A stretch of DNA of 64,000 nucleotides from Candidatus Eisenbacteria bacterium (GTDB lineage: Bacteria > Eisenbacteria > RBG-16-71-46 > SZUA-252), in the NCBI GenBank assembly GCA_005893275.1, contig VBOW01000027.1:1-64000 (forward strand), written 5' to 3'. A program made the translations under genes and the position numbers. The notes under the pieces are model-generated. The model was not told where the DNA came from and did no database searches. It saw only the letters and a program-made list of their open reading frames with translations. Below, piece after piece: positions 24,664-33,096 of the stretch; the first letter of the stretch is position 1; each line of letters begins with the position of its first letter.

Positions 24664-25002
24664 TCAGCGGCTCGGAGCTTCGCCGAAGGCGCTCGCGTCG
24701 ATTTCTTCCCAGTCGTTGATCATGTCGGACCAGCGGTAGAGGCGGATCCGGCTCGTTGTTTCCGTGTCGGAATAGACGTATTCGACGTACGATCCGCCTC
24801 CGGCTCGGTTCGAGTAGTGGAGTTTCTTGTCCACCACGAGAGGGCGCGTCGTCCGCGCGAGCTTCATGCGGCCCATGGGGCTCTGCCAGATCACCGATTC
24901 GACAACCGCGTGCGTTTCCTCGTCCTCGACCTCGTCGAACTCGAGGCCGCCGAATTGTTTGTCGAGGCGCCGCAGGACTTCCTCCCAGCGCTGGTCGTTC
25001 AT
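24664..25002 (-). CDS. Conserved-looking hypothetical protein, 112 residues
   Basis: I do not recognise this protein. It is soluble, without signal or membrane segment, and acidic in its first third (GLEFDEVEDEETH). The rest suggests beta strands around KLARTTRPLVVDKKLHYSNRAGGGSYVEYVYSD and ends with WSDMINDWEEID. GGGAG shortly before the ATG supports the start. It heads the minus-strand operon with glpX and bshB1 and shares a 57-bp divergent promoter region with the SDR gene. A regulatory or accessory role in carbon metabolism is possible from context alone. Confidence 0.7.
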   Translation of the reverse strand: MNDQRWEEVLRRLDKQFGGLEFDEVEDEETHAVVESVIWQSPMGRMKLARTTRPLVVDKKLHYSNRAGGGSYVEYVYSDTETTSRIRLYRWSDMINDWEEIDASAFGEAPSR

Positions 25003-25021
25003 GAATCTCCCATCGGCTTGG

Positions 25022-25049
25022 TTGACTTACGTTCGGAGCGGACTATAGT
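25022..25049 (+). promoter_or_regulatory. Promoter of the SDR gene, in the divergent intergenic region
   Basis: TTGACT, 16 bp, TATAGT. The -10 lies within the 8-bp palindrome ACTATAGT (25042-25049), so a -10-like TATAGT is also present on the minus strand for the divergent operon. The predicted start would leave only a few bases before the GTG of the SDR gene. Confidence 0.6.
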
Positions 25050-25059
25050 AGCACACCCT

Positions 25060-25824
25060 GTGAATCGCACAACCGTCTCCGGCGCATCGGGATCCTTCAG
25101 CGGCCGGTCCGCGCTCGTCCTCGGAGGGTCGGGCGGTTTGGGCCGCGCCGTCGCGCTTGCCCTCGCGCGGGAGGGAGCGCGGGTCCTGGCCACCGGGCGG
25201 AACCGCGAGACGCTCGCGGAGCTTCGCGCGGTGGCCCGAGCCCGCGGGCTCCAGGTCCTGACGCTCCAATCGGACGCCGAGAAGAAAGAAAGGGTCCACG
25301 CGGCGTTTCGGCGTGCCGCCTCGAGCATCGGCGGGCCTGATCTCCTGGTTCATGCGGTGGGCGATCTCTGGGAGGGTCCGATCGCGCGGCTGACCGGCGA
25401 GCGCTGGGAGGCGCTCGTCCGCTCCAACGTGACGAGCGCCCTCTACGCGATCCAGGAAGCGCTCCCCGGGATGCGGAAGCGGCGCTACGGGCGGATCCTG
25501 CTTTTCGGCGTTGCCGGGGGAGACGCCCCTCGAGCCGCGCCGCGCGCCCACGGCTACCGCGCCGCGAAAATCGCGCTCCTCACGCTGGCGCGAAGCGTGG
25601 CGCACGAGGAAGCGGCGAACGGGATCACCGTGAACACGATTCTGCCCGGGGTGATCCGGACGGGAACCGTTACCCGAAGCTCGGCCGTGCTTGCGCGGCG
25701 CATACCCGCGCGCCGATTGGGCACGCCTCAGGAGGTCGCGCGCGCCGCGCTCTTCCTTCTCGCCGAGGACTCCGGGTACATCACCGGTTCCGCCCTCACC
25801 CTCTCGGGAGGGCTCCTGCTTTGA
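25060..25824 (+). CDS. Short-chain dehydrogenase/reductase (classical SDR)
   Basis: A 254-residue classical SDR: cofactor motif LGGSGGLGRAVALALA, HAVGDLWEGPI, catalytic YRAAK, then the terminal EDSGYITGSALTLSGGLLL, which resembles FabG-like 3-oxoacyl-ACP reductases. The position of the usual catalytic Ser is odd: RILLFGVAGG stands where most members have NISS. The start is a GTG only ~10 bp after the -10 box, implying a leaderless or nearly leaderless message. The frame is open far upstream, but there it runs antisense to glpX and is a shadow. The substrate is unknown. Confidence 0.83.
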   Translation: MNRTTVSGASGSFSGRSALVLGGSGGLGRAVALALAREGARVLATGRNRETLAELRAVARARGLQVLTLQSDAEKKERVHAAFRRAASSIGGPDLLVHAVGDLWEGPIARLTGERWEALVRSNVTSALYAIQEALPGMRKRRYGRILLFGVAGGDAPRAAPRAHGYRAAKIALLTLARSVAHEEAANGITVNTILPGVIRTGTVTRSSAVLARRIPARRLGTPQEVARAALFLLAEDSGYITGSALTLSGGLLL

Positions 25825-25839
25825 GGGAGGAGTCTGGCC

Positions 25840-26328
25840 ATGCCTGAAGTGACCCTGGTACCCATCCGCACGCCCGCCGATGCGAACCTGATCCTCGGTC
25901 ACGCGCACTTCATCAAGACGGCCGAAGACCTCTACGAGGCGATCGTCAACTCGGTCCCCGGCGCGAAATTCGGGATCGCTTTCTCGGAAGCGTCGGGCCC
26001 GAGGCTCATACGAAGGGAAGGGAACGACGAGGCGCTGACGCGGGCCGCCGAGCGGGAGCTCATGAACCTCGGATGCGGCCACGCCTTCTTGATTTTCCTC
26101 GCAGGCGCGTACCCCATCAATCTCCTGAGGGACATCCGCGCCTGTGTCGAAGTCTGCGCGATCCACTGCGCGACCGCGAACCCCGTGAAAGTCGCCGTCC
26201 TGCGCGAGGGGGAGGCAGGCGCGATCCTAGGGGTTATGGACGGCCTCGGCCCCGTGGCGATCGAAGGCCCCGAGGAGGCCCGCGCGCGGCGGGATTTCGT
26301 GCGGAAGATCGGCTACAAGCTCGCCTGA
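25840..26328 (+). CDS. Adenosine-specific kinase (COG1839 family)
   Basis: A 162-residue protein matching the small adenosine-specific kinase family first described in archaea: NLILGHAHFIKTAEDLYEAIVNSVPGAKFGIAFSEASG, RREGNDE, GHAFLIFLAGAYPINLL and CAIHCATANPVKV. The family fold was defined by structural genomics, and the kinase activity rests on few data. It would return adenosine to AMP. The ATG follows AGGGAGGAG. It lies 15 bp after the SDR gene, so the two probably share a transcript. The mtnA gene of the methionine salvage pathway is 5 kb away, also linked to adenosine recycling, but in another operon. Confidence 0.88.
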   Translation: MPEVTLVPIRTPADANLILGHAHFIKTAEDLYEAIVNSVPGAKFGIAFSEASGPRLIRREGNDEALTRAAERELMNLGCGHAFLIFLAGAYPINLLRDIRACVEVCAIHCATANPVKVAVLREGEAGAILGVMDGLGPVAIEGPEEARARRDFVRKIGYKLA

Positions 26329-26335
26329 CGGCGCC

Positions 26336-26370
26336 TGGGGGCGTCCCGTCCGGGACCGAATCCGCCCCCA
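26336..26370 (+). other. Strong nested inverted repeat after the adenosine kinase gene
   Basis: TGGGGGCG pairs with CGCCCCCA, with an inner TCCCG/CGGGA arm. There is no T run, so it is not a standard terminator; it could still stall polymerase or protect the 3' end of the message. Confidence 0.4.
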
Positions 26371-26381
26371 GCGCAACCACG

Positions 26382-26410
26382 TTGACCGCGGTTTTTCAAG
26401 ATGTTAGGCT
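26382..26410 (+). promoter_or_regulatory. Promoter of the recJ-rel operon
   Basis: TTGACC, 17 bp, TAGGCT, about 45 bp before the recJ start. It fits the recurring TTGAC(N)/TAnnnT pattern. Confidence 0.5.
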
Positions 26411-26455
26411 GGTACGCAATCGTAGGTTGTCCCCTGACCGAAGCTGAGGCACGCA

Positions 26456-28174
26456 TTGCGCGCATCCACGCCCAAGGCCTGGGTGCTCCGGAGTCCGGCC
26501 GCCCCGGAGCGAGCCCAGGAGCTTGCCGTCCAACTGGGAATTTCACACACCTTCGCCACCCTGCTTGCCAATCGAGGTTTCTCTTCGTCGCTCGAGGTTC
26601 AGGATTTCCTTGAACCGAGCATCGATAGGCTCCTGGACGCCTTCACGATGCGGGACATGGACCTGGCCGCCGCCCGGATCTGGAAGGCGATCGACGAGCG
26701 GGAGTCGATCCTCGTCTACGGGGACTACGACGTCGACGGCATCACCGCGACCGGCCTGCTCACGTCGGCCCTGACGAGACTCGGGGGCAAGGTGTCGTAC
26801 TTCATCCCGGACCGGATTCGCGACGGCTATGGCTTCTCGCTCCGGGGCGTCGAGGTGGCGAAGAAGCGCCGGATCCGGCTCGTGATCACCGCCGATTGCG
26901 GCATCACGGCGACGGCCGAGGTGAAGCTCGCCAAGCAGCATGGGATCGACGTGATCGTCACGGATCACCACGAGCCGCTCGGGATCTTGCCCGAAGCCGA
27001 CGCCGTCTTGAACCCGAAGCGGCGCGATTGCCCGTATCGGTTCAAGGAGCTGGCGGGCGTGGGGGTGGTCTTGAAGCTCGTGCAGGGGCTGGCCCAGTAT
27101 CGGCCGGGTTCGCTGGCGGACGATTTCGTATACGAGCACCTGGATCTGGTCGCGCTCGGGACGATCGCGGACGTCGTGCCGCTCCGCGGTGAGAACCGGA
27201 TTTTCGCGAAGCTCGGGCTCGAGCGCATCTGTGATTCGACCAAGCCCGGGATCATCGCGCTCAAGGAGGTCGCGGGGCTGCGCTCGAAGCGGGTCGAGAG
27301 CGGCCACGTCGCGTACATTCTTGCACCGCGGATCAACGCGGCGGGCCGGCTCGGAAACGCGGAGAGCGGCGTGCGACTTCTACTTTCCACGGAGCCGGGC
27401 GAGGCGATGACGATCGCCGAGAGTCTGGAAGAAGACAACACGATGCGGAAGAAAATCGACGAGTCCACGCTCGAAGAGGCCCTCGATCAGCTCCAAGCGC
27501 TGGGGCCGGATCTTCCACCGGCCATCGTGCTCTGGTCCGATCGATGGCATCCGGGCGTGCTGGGGATCGTGGCCTCGAGGCTCATGGAACGCTATCACCG
27601 GCCGACCATCCTCATCGCGGCCGACGACGACGAGGGAAAGGGTTCGGGGAGAAGCATTCCCGGGTTCGACGTGTGCCAGGCGCTCCAGGAGTGCCGCGAG
27701 CATCTGATCGGCTTCGGAGGGCATAGCTACGCGGCGGGCCTCACGATCCGCGCCGACCAGCTCCACTCCTTCCGCGAACACCTATGCAGCGTCGCGTCGG
27801 GCCGGCTCACGGCGGACGACTACGTCCCGAAACTTTCGATCGATGGTCCCCTTCTGCTCGAGGAGTGCAATGAGGACCTGGTGCGCTTTCTCGACCGCCT
27901 CTCGCCGTTCGGGATCGGAAACACCGAACCGCTCTTCATCGCCGAGAACATCCAGGTCGCGGGCTCTCCCACGGTCGTGAGCCGGAATCATCTCAAGCTC
28001 AGCGTCCGCCAGAACGGCCGCGAGCTCGAGTGCATCGGATTCGGGATGGGTCATCTCGCGGGCCCGATCCAGACCGAGCCTGGAAGGATCTGCATCGCAT
28101 TCGTTCCCACCATCAACGTCTGGCAGAACCGCGCCCGGTTTCAGCTCAAGCTGCGCGACGTTCAGATCCGCTGA
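26456..28174 (+). CDS. recJ: Single-stranded-DNA exonuclease RecJ
   Basis: A 572-residue DHH-family 5'-3' exonuclease for single-stranded DNA in recombination and mismatch repair. The catalytic motifs DYDVDGITATG, ADCG and TDHHEP lie in the N-terminal DHH domain. The DHHA1 domain has GFGGHSYAAG, and a C-terminal OB-like domain ends the protein. Length is normal. The start is TTG with GAGG eight bases upstream; a short ATG frame at 26401 is in another frame and has no similarity. It is separated from rel by 2 bp. Confidence 0.93.
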   Translation: MRASTPKAWVLRSPAAPERAQELAVQLGISHTFATLLANRGFSSSLEVQDFLEPSIDRLLDAFTMRDMDLAAARIWKAIDERESILVYGDYDVDGITATGLLTSALTRLGGKVSYFIPDRIRDGYGFSLRGVEVAKKRRIRLVITADCGITATAEVKLAKQHGIDVIVTDHHEPLGILPEADAVLNPKRRDCPYRFKELAGVGVVLKLVQGLAQYRPGSLADDFVYEHLDLVALGTIADVVPLRGENRIFAKLGLERICDSTKPGIIALKEVAGLRSKRVESGHVAYILAPRINAAGRLGNAESGVRLLLSTEPGEAMTIAESLEEDNTMRKKIDESTLEEALDQLQALGPDLPPAIVLWSDRWHPGVLGIVASRLMERYHRPTILIAADDDEGKGSGRSIPGFDVCQALQECREHLIGFGGHSYAAGLTIRADQLHSFREHLCSVASGRLTADDYVPKLSIDGPLLLEECNEDLVRFLDRLSPFGIGNTEPLFIAENIQVAGSPTVVSRNHLKLSVRQNGRELECIGFGMGHLAGPIQTEPGRICIAFVPTINVWQNRARFQLKLRDVQIR

Positions 28175-28176
28175 CC

Positions 28177-30384
28177 ATGGACACGGTCCCCACCGACATA
28201 CTGGGACCGCTCCTTCAAACCCTCGAGCGGTCGAAGATCCAGGTCGGGCGCGACCGACTGCGGCGAGCGTACGACTTCGCCGCGGAGGCGCACGGCTCTC
28301 AGCTCCGCCTGACCGGCGAGCCGTACGTGACCCACTGCGTGGCGGTCGCGCTGGTCCTCGCCGATCTCCTGGGACCGCGCGCCGACGAGACGATCCTCGT
28401 CTCCGCGCTCCTCCACGACGTCGTGGAGGACACCGACGTCGATCTCGCCAGAGTCGAGGCGGCGTTCGGCCCCGAGGTCGCGTTGCTCGTCGACGGCGTC
28501 ACGAAGATCGGCGGGCTCCACTTCGACCGCCCCGAATGGGAGCAGGCCGAGAATTTCCGGAAAATGCTTCTCTCGATGGCGAAGGATCTCCGGGTGATCC
28601 TGATCAAGCTCGCCGATCGACTCCACAACATGCGCACCCTCCATTCCCTGGACCCCGTCCGCGCCACGCGGATCGCGCGGGAGACCCGCGAGATCTACGC
28701 CCCGCTGGCGCACCGGCTCGGAATCGCGCGGATCAAGTGGGAGATGGAGGATCTCTGCCTCAAGTATCTGGATCCCGACGCCTACAACGATCTGCGCCAG
28801 AGGGTGCAGCTGAAACGCGAGGAGCGGGAACGGATGATCGAGGAGGTCATGGGCCCCTTGGTGGAGCGGCTGCCCGAGCTCGGAATCAAAGCCGAAGTGA
28901 TCGGCCGGCCGAAGCACCTCGATTCGATCTATCGGAAGATGGAGGCGCAGAATCGGAAGTTCGAGGAGATCTTCGATCTGCTCGGAATCCGAGTGATCAC
29001 TCCCGATAAGGTCGATTGCTACCGCGTGCTCGGCCTGATCCACGATCTCTACACGCCGGTCCACGAGCGCTTCAAGGACTACATCGCCACGCCGAAGAGC
29101 AACATGTACCAATCGCTTCACACCACGGTGGTGGTGCCGGGCGGGAGCATGGTCGAGTTTCAGATCCGGACCTCCGAGATGCACCAGACCGCCGAGCTGG
29201 GGGTTGCCGCGCACTACCGGTACAAGGAAGGCGGGGGCGGGCCGGACCACGAGCTTCTGGCCAAGCTCCAACCGGTGCTGCGCAATGTGGAGTGGCATTC
29301 CACGACGAACGATCCCGAGGAGTTCATGGATTTCCTCAAGACTTCGCTCTACCAGGACGAGGTCTTTGTCTTCACGCCTCGCGGGGACCTGAGGAGGCTG
29401 CCACGGGGAGCGACGCCGCTCGATTTCGCGTACCTGGTTCACACCGAGGTGGGGCATCGCTGCGTCGGCTCCAAAGTGAACGGACGCATCGTCCCGCTGC
29501 GCTACGAGCTTCGGAGCGGAGACACGGTGCAGATCATCACGTCCCCGCTCGGCAAGCCGAATCGCGATTGGCTCAAGCTCGTCAAGAGCCCGAACGCGCG
29601 GAGCAAGATCCGCCACTGGCTCAAGACATCGGAACAGGCGGATTCGGTCGCGCTGGGCAAGGAGATGCTCGAGCGTGAGCTGCGCCGGCGCAGGCTGAGC
29701 CCTCCCGCGGAGACGCCGCTCGAGCGGCTCGCCCAGACGCTCGGCTACCCCGACGTGGACCAGCTCATGGGGGCTCTTGGGCGCGGCAGCGTCTCGATCT
29801 CCCAGGTCATTCAGCGCTGGTTCCCGCAGGGAGTGGGCCCGGTGCAGCGGATCAAGGAAGCCTCCCTGGACACGATTCGCGCGATCACGCGGCGGCCGGG
29901 TCGAGGCGTTCGGATCCAAGGCGTCGACAACCTCATGATCAATTACGCCAAATGCTGCCAGCCGGTGCCCGGGGATCCGGTCGTCGGCATCGTGACGCGG
30001 GGCCGCGGCGTGACGGTCCACCGTACCGATTGCCCCAACACCTTCGACGACCGTGTCGTGCCGGAGCGGAGGCTTCTGGTCGAGTGGGACGCCGCCCCGG
30101 AAGATTCCTTCGTGGTGAAGCTTTCGATCTTCGGAGTCGACCGGAAGAGTCTCCTGGCGGACATCGCGAAGGCGATCTCGACGACGAACACGAACATCCG
30201 TACCGCGGGGATCAAAGCCCGCGATCGGAATGCCCAGGGGGCGTTCGTCGTCGAGGTACGCGATCTGAGCCATCTCCGCAGCGTCATGCGGGCGGTGGAA
30301 CGCGTCGAAGGGGTGGAGGGCGTGGAGCGCGAGGAAATCTTCGGGAAGCCTCCGCGGGGGGGCGAGGCGGACGCCGCCTCGTGA
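28177..30384 (+). CDS. rel: Bifunctional (p)ppGpp synthetase/hydrolase (Rel/SpoT)
   Basis: A 735-residue long RelA/SpoT homologue controlling the stringent response. The HD hydrolase domain has H80-D81 in HDVVEDT and KLADRLHNMRTL. The synthetase domain has R298-FKD (the RxKD form typical of bifunctional Rel) and NMYQSLHTTV. A TGS domain follows (about 400-460, FVFTPRGDLRRLPRGATPLDFAY), and a C-terminal ACT domain (about 660-730). Hydrolase residues look intact, so both activities are expected. ATG starts 2 bp after recJ; the stop overlaps dtd (GTGA). Confidence 0.95.
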   Translation: MDTVPTDILGPLLQTLERSKIQVGRDRLRRAYDFAAEAHGSQLRLTGEPYVTHCVAVALVLADLLGPRADETILVSALLHDVVEDTDVDLARVEAAFGPEVALLVDGVTKIGGLHFDRPEWEQAENFRKMLLSMAKDLRVILIKLADRLHNMRTLHSLDPVRATRIARETREIYAPLAHRLGIARIKWEMEDLCLKYLDPDAYNDLRQRVQLKREERERMIEEVMGPLVERLPELGIKAEVIGRPKHLDSIYRKMEAQNRKFEEIFDLLGIRVITPDKVDCYRVLGLIHDLYTPVHERFKDYIATPKSNMYQSLHTTVVVPGGSMVEFQIRTSEMHQTAELGVAAHYRYKEGGGGPDHELLAKLQPVLRNVEWHSTTNDPEEFMDFLKTSLYQDEVFVFTPRGDLRRLPRGATPLDFAYLVHTEVGHRCVGSKVNGRIVPLRYELRSGDTVQIITSPLGKPNRDWLKLVKSPNARSKIRHWLKTSEQADSVALGKEMLERELRRRRLSPPAETPLERLAQTLGYPDVDQLMGALGRGSVSISQVIQRWFPQGVGPVQRIKEASLDTIRAITRRPGRGVRIQGVDNLMINYAKCCQPVPGDPVVGIVTRGRGVTVHRTDCPNTFDDRVVPERRLLVEWDAAPEDSFVVKLSIFGVDRKSLLADIAKAISTTNTNIRTAGIKARDRNAQGAFVVEVRDLSHLRSVMRAVERVEGVEGVEREEIFGKPPRGGEADAAS

Positions 30385-30833
30385 GGGCGCTGCTTCAACG
30401 CGTGACCCGCGCGGCGGTGCGCGTCGAGGGAATCGAAATCGCGCGCATCGGCCGGGGGCTTCTGATCCTCCTCGGCGTTTCCGCGCGGGACATTCCGGGG
30501 AGCGAAGGGAAGCTTGCGGCGCGCTGCGCCGAGCTTCGCATTTTCGAGGACAGCCAAGGCAAGATGAATCGGTCGGTCCGCGAAATCGGAGGGGCGGCCC
30601 TCGTGGTGCCGCAGTTCACCCTCTACGCGGATACCTCCCGCGGGCGGCGCCCGAGCTTCGACGCCGCGGCCCCTCCGGAATCCGCGGAACGCGCGTTCTC
30701 ATCCTTTTGCCTCGCGCTCGCGGCGCGCGAGATTCCGACAGAGCGCGGCCGGTTCGGCGCGTCGATGGAAGTGGAGCTTGTCAATCAGGGCCCGGCGACG
30801 TTTCTGCTCGAGATCGCGCCCTCCGAAACGTAA
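30381..30833 (+). CDS. dtd: D-aminoacyl-tRNA deacylase
   Basis: A 150-residue DTD enzyme that removes D-amino acids from mischarged tRNA in the cytoplasm. The RALLQRVTRAAVRVEG start, VVPQFTLYADTSRGRRPSF and the C-terminal ELVNQGPATFLLE (Gly-Pro motif that enforces chirality) are present. The GTG overlaps the rel stop. The adjacency of rel and dtd is a conserved gene order in many bacteria. Confidence 0.93.
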   Translation: MRALLQRVTRAAVRVEGIEIARIGRGLLILLGVSARDIPGSEGKLAARCAELRIFEDSQGKMNRSVREIGGAALVVPQFTLYADTSRGRRPSFDAAAPPESAERAFSSFCLALAAREIPTERGRFGASMEVELVNQGPATFLLEIAPSET

Positions 30834-31465
30834 TGCGAACCAATCTGCTCAATCCCTTCGGTCCGAGGATCGTCCTCGCGTCGCGTTCCGCGCGGCGGCG
30901 CGAGCTTCTCACGATGGTCGGCGCCCAGTTCGACTGCTTCCCCGTGGCGGTCGACGAGTCGCCGCTCCCGAAGGAGCGCGCCGAGGCCCACGTGCTGAGA
31001 CTCGCCGAGGCAAAGGCCCGGGCGGCGCTCGAAGCGGGGGCCGGACGGCTCGACCCCGCGTCCACGGTCCTCCTCGGCGCCGATACGGTCGTGACGATCG
31101 ATCGCGACATCTTGGGGAAGCCCAGGGCATCCGATGAGGCGGCGCGCATGCTCGCCCGGCTCTCGGGGCGCGTGCACGAGGTCTGGACGGGGCTCTCGCT
31201 CGTCCACCCTGTGGACGGGCGAGCCGTGACGCAGGCGGTGCGCAGCATCGTCAAGTTTTCGCATCTGGACGACGCCGAGATCGAGCGCTACATCGCAACC
31301 GGGGAGCCGCTCGACAAGGCGGGCGCCTACGCCGTGCAGGGGCGCGGCGCGCTCTATGTCGAAGCGATCGAGGGTTCCTACTCGAACGTGGTCGGGCTTC
31401 CGCTCTCGCACCTGAAGCACGCGCTCAAGCTTCTCTTCCTGGCCCCGGAGCGGGAACGCGCCTGA
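30833..31465 (+). CDS. maf: Maf-like nucleotide pyrophosphatase
   Basis: A 210-residue Maf/YhdE family protein, which hydrolyses non-canonical or modified nucleoside triphosphates (dTTP/UTP-type substrates in characterised members). The signature IVLASRSARRRELL, the GADTVV strand and GKP loop, and AYAVQGRGALYVEAIEGSYSNVVGLPL are intact. The ATG shares one base with the dtd stop. The next gene's ATG shares a base with its stop, continuing a compact operon. Confidence 0.93.
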   Translation: MRTNLLNPFGPRIVLASRSARRRELLTMVGAQFDCFPVAVDESPLPKERAEAHVLRLAEAKARAALEAGAGRLDPASTVLLGADTVVTIDRDILGKPRASDEAARMLARLSGRVHEVWTGLSLVHPVDGRAVTQAVRSIVKFSHLDDAEIERYIATGEPLDKAGAYAVQGRGALYVEAIEGSYSNVVGLPLSHLKHALKLLFLAPERERA

Positions 31466-32583
31466 TGGAGCCCTTCCGGCTCGACGGCGAACGGTTGTGG
31501 ATCCTGGACCAGACCCTGCTCCCGCGGGAGGAGCGTTGGATCGAGATCGCGGACGCTCGCGGGATGGTGGATGCGATCACCCGCCTTCGCGTGCGCGGGG
31601 CGCCCGCCATCGGCATTGCGGGCGCTTTGGGACTTTGGCTCGAAGCCCGCCGGATCGTGCGCGATGAGGGCGGCCGCGCACAGGCGGGACCGGGTTCGGT
31701 CGGCTTGCTCGCGCGGACGGGGATCGAGACGCTTCGCTCCGCCGCGCGGTCGATCCGCGTCGCCCGTCCCACCGCGGCGAACCTTGGCTGGGCGGTGGAT
31801 CGCGTGCTCCGCGTCGCCGAAGAGGCGGCCTCCCCGCGCTCCGATGCCGGGGTGTCGGCGGAGATCGTGGATGCGGAAACGTGGACCCGGGCGATCCTCG
31901 CCGAAGCCCTCGCGATCTGGGAGGAGGATCGCGCCGCCTCGCGCGCGATGGCCCGCTGGGGCGCCTCCCTTTTCCGAAGCGAGACGCGCTTTCTGACACA
32001 CTGCCATACGGGAGGGCTCGCGACCGGGGGCGGCGGGACGGCGCTCGGTGTTCTGCTCGAGCTCCACCGCAGCGGCCGCCTCATCTCGGTCTGGGCGACC
32101 GAGACGCGCCCGGTCCTGCAAGGCGCCCGGCTCACGGCGTGGGAGCTCCAGCGGGAAGGCGTCGCGGTCACGGTCGTCGCGGATGGAGCGGCGGCCTCGC
32201 TGCTCGCCCGGGCCTCGATCGAGGCGGTCGTTGTCGGCGCCGACCGGATTGCGCGAAACGGGGACGTGGCCAACAAAGTCGGCACGTACCCGCTCGCCCT
32301 CGCGGCGCGCGAAGCGCGCATTCCGTTCGTCGTGGTCGCCCCAAGCTCCACGTGCGATCCAGAGTGCCGTTCCGGCGCGGGGATCCCCATCGAAGAGCGG
32401 GACCCCTCTGAAGTCCTTGCGTACCAGGGCATTCCGACCGCCCCTTCGGGTGTTGGAGCATCCAATCCGGCCTTTGACGTGACCCCCGCGCGCCTGGTGA
32501 CCGCCATCGTCACGGAGCGGGGAGTCCACCGGGCCCCGCGTTTCCTGCTGGCCGGCGTTGACAAGGGTTCCAAGTACCGGTAA
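31465..32583 (+). CDS. mtnA: Methylthioribose-1-phosphate isomerase
   Basis: A 372-residue enzyme of the methionine salvage pathway that converts methylthioribose 1-phosphate to methylthioribulose 1-phosphate. Conserved stretches are RVRGAPAIGIAGALG, THCHTGGLATGGGGTALGVL (catalytic Cys), VVVGADRIARNGDVANKVGTY (catalytic Asp) and PSSTCDPECRSGAGIPIEER. The related eIF2B-like proteins lack these. Other salvage genes are not in the window. Its last codons overlap a strong promoter for the ribosomal operon. Confidence 0.92.
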   Translation: MEPFRLDGERLWILDQTLLPREERWIEIADARGMVDAITRLRVRGAPAIGIAGALGLWLEARRIVRDEGGRAQAGPGSVGLLARTGIETLRSAARSIRVARPTAANLGWAVDRVLRVAEEAASPRSDAGVSAEIVDAETWTRAILAEALAIWEEDRAASRAMARWGASLFRSETRFLTHCHTGGLATGGGGTALGVLLELHRSGRLISVWATETRPVLQGARLTAWELQREGVAVTVVADGAAASLLARASIEAVVVGADRIARNGDVANKVGTYPLALAAREARIPFVVVAPSSTCDPECRSGAGIPIEERDPSEVLAYQGIPTAPSGVGASNPAFDVTPARLVTAIVTERGVHRAPRFLLAGVDKGSKYR

Positions 32584-32586
32584 TCT
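32558..32586 (+). promoter_or_regulatory. Promoter of the rplM-rpsI operon, inside the end of mtnA
   Basis: A perfect TTGACA, 17 bp, TAATCT. It overlaps the last codons and stop of mtnA and gives a leader of about 30-35 nt before rplM. Confidence 0.7.
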
Positions 32587-32625
32587 TCACCGTTTGCGTC
32601 ATCCGTATACGAGGAGGTTGGATTC

Positions 32626-33096
32626 ATGGGCACGCATTCGGTACGTGCTTCGGAGATCGCGCAGGACTGGTTTGTCGCCGACGCCGAGGGGCAAATCCTG
32701 GGCAGGCTGGCGAGCGAGATCGCGAGCGTGCTCAAGGGGAAGCGCAAGCCTACCTACTCCACGCACCTGGACGTCGGGGATCACGTGGTCGTGGTCAACG
32801 CGGAGAAGGTGCGCGTGACCGGGCGCAAGCGGGACGAGAAGATTTATTTCAGGCACTCGCTCTATCCGGGCGGCCACAAGCTGACCCGTTTCCGCGACGT
32901 GCAAGGCGACAAGCCGGAGGAGATCATCCGGCTCGCGGTGAAAGGGATGCTCCCGAAGAACAAGCTGGGGCGCGCCATGATCAAGAAGCTCAAGATCTAT
33001 GCGGGACCGGAGCATCCCCATGCGGCGCAGGCGCCGCGGCCGCTCCCCGGCACCGGTTCCAAGGCCCAGGGAGGTTCAGGTAACGCTGATGAGTGA
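32626..33096 (+). CDS. rplM: 50S ribosomal protein L13
   Basis: A 156-residue L13 with the expected [25 protein letters not shown] start, [28 protein letters not shown] and [12 protein letters not shown]. It binds 23S rRNA early in large-subunit assembly. GAGGAGG precedes the ATG. The last ~15 residues are an extra Gly/Ser/Ala tail. The stop overlaps the rpsI start by 8 bp, the classical L13-S9 pair. Confidence 0.97.
   Translation: MGTHSVRASEIAQDWFVADAEGQILGRLASEIASVLKGKRKPTYSTHLDVGDHVVVVNAEKVRVTGRKRDEKIYFRHSLYPGGHKLTRFRDVQGDKPEEIIRLAVKGMLPKNKLGRAMIKKLKIYAGPEHPHAAQAPRPLPGTGSKAQGGSGNADE

Noticed and set aside
23599-25059. Long in-frame extension upstream of the SDR gene
   Set aside because: It is antisense to glpX and the 112-residue gene; the SDR starts at the GTG after its own promoter.
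26401-26613. Small ATG frame overlapping the recJ start
   Set aside because: It lies on the promoter -10 region, has no homology, and RecJ begins in another frame with clear family sequence.
28162-30273. 703-residue antisense frame across rel
   Set aside because: The + strand rel gene is complete with all catalytic motifs; the antisense product has no family features.
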